Below, in pieces: positions 15,141 to 16,977 of a DNA stretch of 16,977 nt (the first letter of the stretch is position 1; each line of letters begins with the position of its first letter). The stretch lies in contig CAZNLL010000088.1 in NCBI GenBank assembly GCA_964573885.1, positions 1-16,977 of the forward strand. The letters run 5' to 3'. The notes beneath the pieces were generated by a model. That model was not told where the DNA came from. It did not search any database and saw only the letters and a program-made list of their open reading frames with translations. Source of the stretch: CAZNLL01 sp964573885. Lineage in GTDB: Bacteria; Desulfobacterota; DSM-4660; Desulfatiglandales; Desulfatiglandaceae. The position numbers and the translations under genes are program-made.

Positions 15141-15164
15141 CTATAGAAGGAAGGTTAACAGATC

Positions 15165-16727
15165 ATGTTGATTCCATCCATTTTGAACCGTGCCCTGGAA
15201 CTCTACCCCGAAAAAGAAGCCATTTCATCCGGAAAAGAGCGTTTCACCTATGCCCGGTTCGGAGACCGTGTTAATCGTCTGGCCCACCACCTCCTCTCCT
15301 CAGGGGTCTCCAAAGGCGATTGTGTGGCTATCCTCATGCATAACACCCATGAGTTCCTGGAGGCCTACTTTGCCACGGCCCTGATCGGTGCCGTGTTAAA
15401 TCCCCTCAATTTCAGGCTGTCAGCCAGGGAGCTCGCTTTTATACTCAAGGACTCGAAGGCCGGCCTTCTTATCGCGGCCAGGCGTTTCGCAGAGGGCGTG
15501 GAAAAGCTGGCCACCCTGGACACGGCCCTCGAACATGTGCTCTGGACCGGCCCCGGAGACACACCCCCGGGGTTCGATCCCCTGGACTACGAGACGACCT
15601 TGCACGAGCACTCCCCCCTCCCCCCGCCTGAGACGGATCTCTCTGAGAAGGACGTGGCCCACCTCTATTATACGAGCGGGACCACCGGCCTCCCCAAGGG
15701 CGTCATGTTGACCCATAAGAACGTCGCCACCCACGCCCTGTGTGCCATCGCTGAATTGAACCTGAACGACACAGACGTGTGGGCCCATATAGCCCCCCTG
15801 TTTCATCTCGCCGACGCATGGGCCAGCTTTGCCATTACCTGGGCCGGAGGAAGGCATGTGATGGTCCCGGTCTTTGATGCCCCGGAAGTGCTCAAGACCA
15901 TTCAGGGGGAGCGGGTCACCCTGAGCAACCTGATCCCCACCATGCTTAACATGCTTGTAAACACCCCGGACGTTGAGACCTTTGACTTCTCGAGCCTCCG
16001 GGTCGTCCTGAGCGGGGGCGCCCCCATCGCCCCCGAACTGGTCAGGAAAATCATGGACACTTTCAAATGCGATTATATCCAGACCTATGGTATGACCGAG
16101 ACCAGCCCCTACCTTACGGTATCTATTCTCAAGAAAAACCTCCTCCATCTCCCCGAAGAGGCACGCTTCGAGTACAAGGCCATGACCGGGAGGCCCCTTA
16201 TCGGCGTGGATCTGAGGGTCATCCGTCCGGACGGAACGGATATCGAACGGGACGGCCAGGAGGTCGGAGAGATCATCGTGCGAGGGGACACCATCACCCC
16301 GGGATACTGGAACCGGCCTGAGGAAACCCAGAAGGCCCTGAAAGAAGGCTGGCTCTACACGGGGGACCTGGCGGTCATGGAAAAGGAAGGATATGTCAAC
16401 ATTGTGGACAGAAAAAAGGACATGATCGTTACAGGGGGGGAAAACGTCTATTCCACGGAGGTGGAAAACGTCCTTTATATGCATCCCCAAATCCTCGAGG
16501 CGGCGGTCATCGGCGTGCCTGACGAATACTGGGGTGAGGCCGTCCGGGCCTGTGTTGTCTTGAAGAAGGGAGAAAGGGTGACAGAAGAAGAAATCATCCA
16601 ATTCTGCAAGGAACACATCGCCTCCTACAAGGCCCCCAAAGGGGTGGATTTTCTCGATGAACTCCCTAAAACAGGATCAGGAAAAATCTATAAAATGGGT
16701 CTCAAGGAGCGATATGGGAAATCATAA
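15165..16727 (+). CDS. AMP-forming acyl-CoA ligase (second copy)
   Basis: A 520-residue ANL-family ligase, full length. Motifs in order: YTSGTTGLPKG from residue 169, YGMTET, YTGDLAVM, DRKKDMIVTGGEN (hinge and adenylate site), and the catalytic Lys507 in SGKIYK. It resembles the first ligase of this window along the whole length but the two differ at many positions, so this is an old paralogue pair, not a recent duplication. It would activate a carboxylic acid to its CoA thioester. The acid may be a product of the neighbouring dehydrogenase or the transporter substrate itself. AAGGAAGG lies 10 bases before the ATG, and a possible promoter of its own is listed separately. Substrate specificity is not readable. 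Confidence 0.92.
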   Translation: MLIPSILNRALELYPEKEAISSGKERFTYARFGDRVNRLAHHLLSSGVSKGDCVAILMHNTHEFLEAYFATALIGAVLNPLNFRLSARELAFILKDSKAGLLIAARRFAEGVEKLATLDTALEHVLWTGPGDTPPGFDPLDYETTLHEHSPLPPPETDLSEKDVAHLYYTSGTTGLPKGVMLTHKNVATHALCAIAELNLNDTDVWAHIAPLFHLADAWASFAITWAGGRHVMVPVFDAPEVLKTIQGERVTLSNLIPTMLNMLVNTPDVETFDFSSLRVVLSGGAPIAPELVRKIMDTFKCDYIQTYGMTETSPYLTVSILKKNLLHLPEEARFEYKAMTGRPLIGVDLRVIRPDGTDIERDGQEVGEIIVRGDTITPGYWNRPEETQKALKEGWLYTGDLAVMEKEGYVNIVDRKKDMIVTGGENVYSTEVENVLYMHPQILEAAVIGVPDEYWGEAVRACVVLKKGERVTEEEIIQFCKEHIASYKAPKGVDFLDELPKTGSGKIYKMGLKERYGKS

Positions 16728-16977
16728 GCCGGTAAGATTATAATGCCATTCAAAAGTACAGGGGAACCACCGCTTACCTTGGATTTAGTGATTTTAATCC
16801 TATCATTTCAGTTATTTGAATACTGCTTTTCGATAATTCTCTCCTGTCTTGAAATTTAAATCCGGCTCTATCCTGTGGTAATTTTACAATTTTTTGAATC
16901 TTGTTCAATAACTTATTTCCTTGACCATTATTCGGATTTTTGTTAGATTTCTTCACGGAGGTCCTGTTTAAGGTCCT
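16728..16977. other. A+T-rich right flank without a convincing gene
   Basis: These 250 bp are more A+T-rich than the genes before them. A 60-codon open frame on the minus strand (16956 to 16774, GTG start) encodes a Lys/Asn-rich sequence with no recognisable family and a poor ribosome site, so it is not called. No transposase motif or terminator with a good stem is visible. Confidence 0.5.
16959..16977. repeat. Short direct repeat AGGTCCT-N5-AGGTCCT at the window edge
   Basis: Two identical 7-base copies start 12 bases apart (16959-16965 and 16971-16977). The second copy touches the end of the window, so the repeat may continue. Too little is visible to say whether this is a regulator site, an array or chance. 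Confidence 0.3.

Noticed and set aside
15420..16616. 398-codon minus-strand open frame opposite the second acyl-CoA ligase
   Set aside because: Covered by the ligase motifs on the other strand; no recognisable domain.
16774..16956. 60-codon minus-strand frame in the right flank
   Set aside because: Weak ribosome site, Lys/Asn-rich sequence explained by A+T-rich DNA, no family resemblance.

Overview
The window looks like a chromosomal segment of an anaerobic, acid-degrading bacterium, most likely a Desulfobacterota (former Deltaproteobacteria) lineage. This is inferred from moderate G+C, strong GGAGG ribosome sites, a phasin/UbiB-kinase pair, a DUF35-linked thiolase system and a high density of acyl-CoA ligases next to a branched-chain-amino-acid-type ABC transporter. 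There is no rRNA or marker gene to fix the taxonomy.

Layout. Positions 1-723 (minus strand) hold the N-terminal part of a FabK/nitronate-monooxygenase-type flavoprotein and a PaaI-type hotdog thioesterase. Positions 985-4310 (plus) form a tight three-gene operon: a membrane protein with two complete CDP-alcohol phosphatidyltransferase domains in tandem (PgsA-like then PssA-like), a small phasin-like coiled-coil protein, and a UbiB/AarF/ABC1 atypical kinase with two C-terminal membrane helices. This looks like a membrane lipid and quinone/lipid-homeostasis unit.

Positions 4368-6999 (minus) encode a two-gene operon: an HMG-CoA-synthase-fold protein fused to a zinc-ribbon/OB-fold DUF35 domain, then an SCP2-type thiolase. 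The synthase domain appears to have lost its catalytic Glu, Cys and His, while the thiolase keeps its Cys/His residues. The architecture resembles the archaeal thiolase/HMG-CoA synthase/DUF35 complex, the Pseudomonas PhlA/PhlB/PhlC acyltransferase and the BbsA/BbsB thiolase, but with two subunits merged and one active site apparently dead. This is the most interesting item in the window.

Positions 7335-16727 (plus) form a catabolic uptake-and-activation island: acyl-CoA ligase, periplasmic binding protein, two permeases (LivH, LivM), two ATPases (LivG, LivF), an iron-containing alcohol dehydrogenase and a second acyl-CoA ligase. A plausible reading is import of an organic acid or related compound, oxidation of an alcohol, CoA activation by the two ligases, and carbon-carbon cleavage or formation by the divergently transcribed thiolase system. 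The substrate cannot be read from the sequence; aromatic, branched or medium-chain acids are all possible.

The divergent 335-bp region 7000-7334 is A+T-rich and carries candidate promoters in both directions. The right end (16728-16977) is A+T-rich with no convincing gene. I saw no tRNA, rRNA, CRISPR array, insertion sequence or phage gene, though short RNA genes cannot be excluded by eye.
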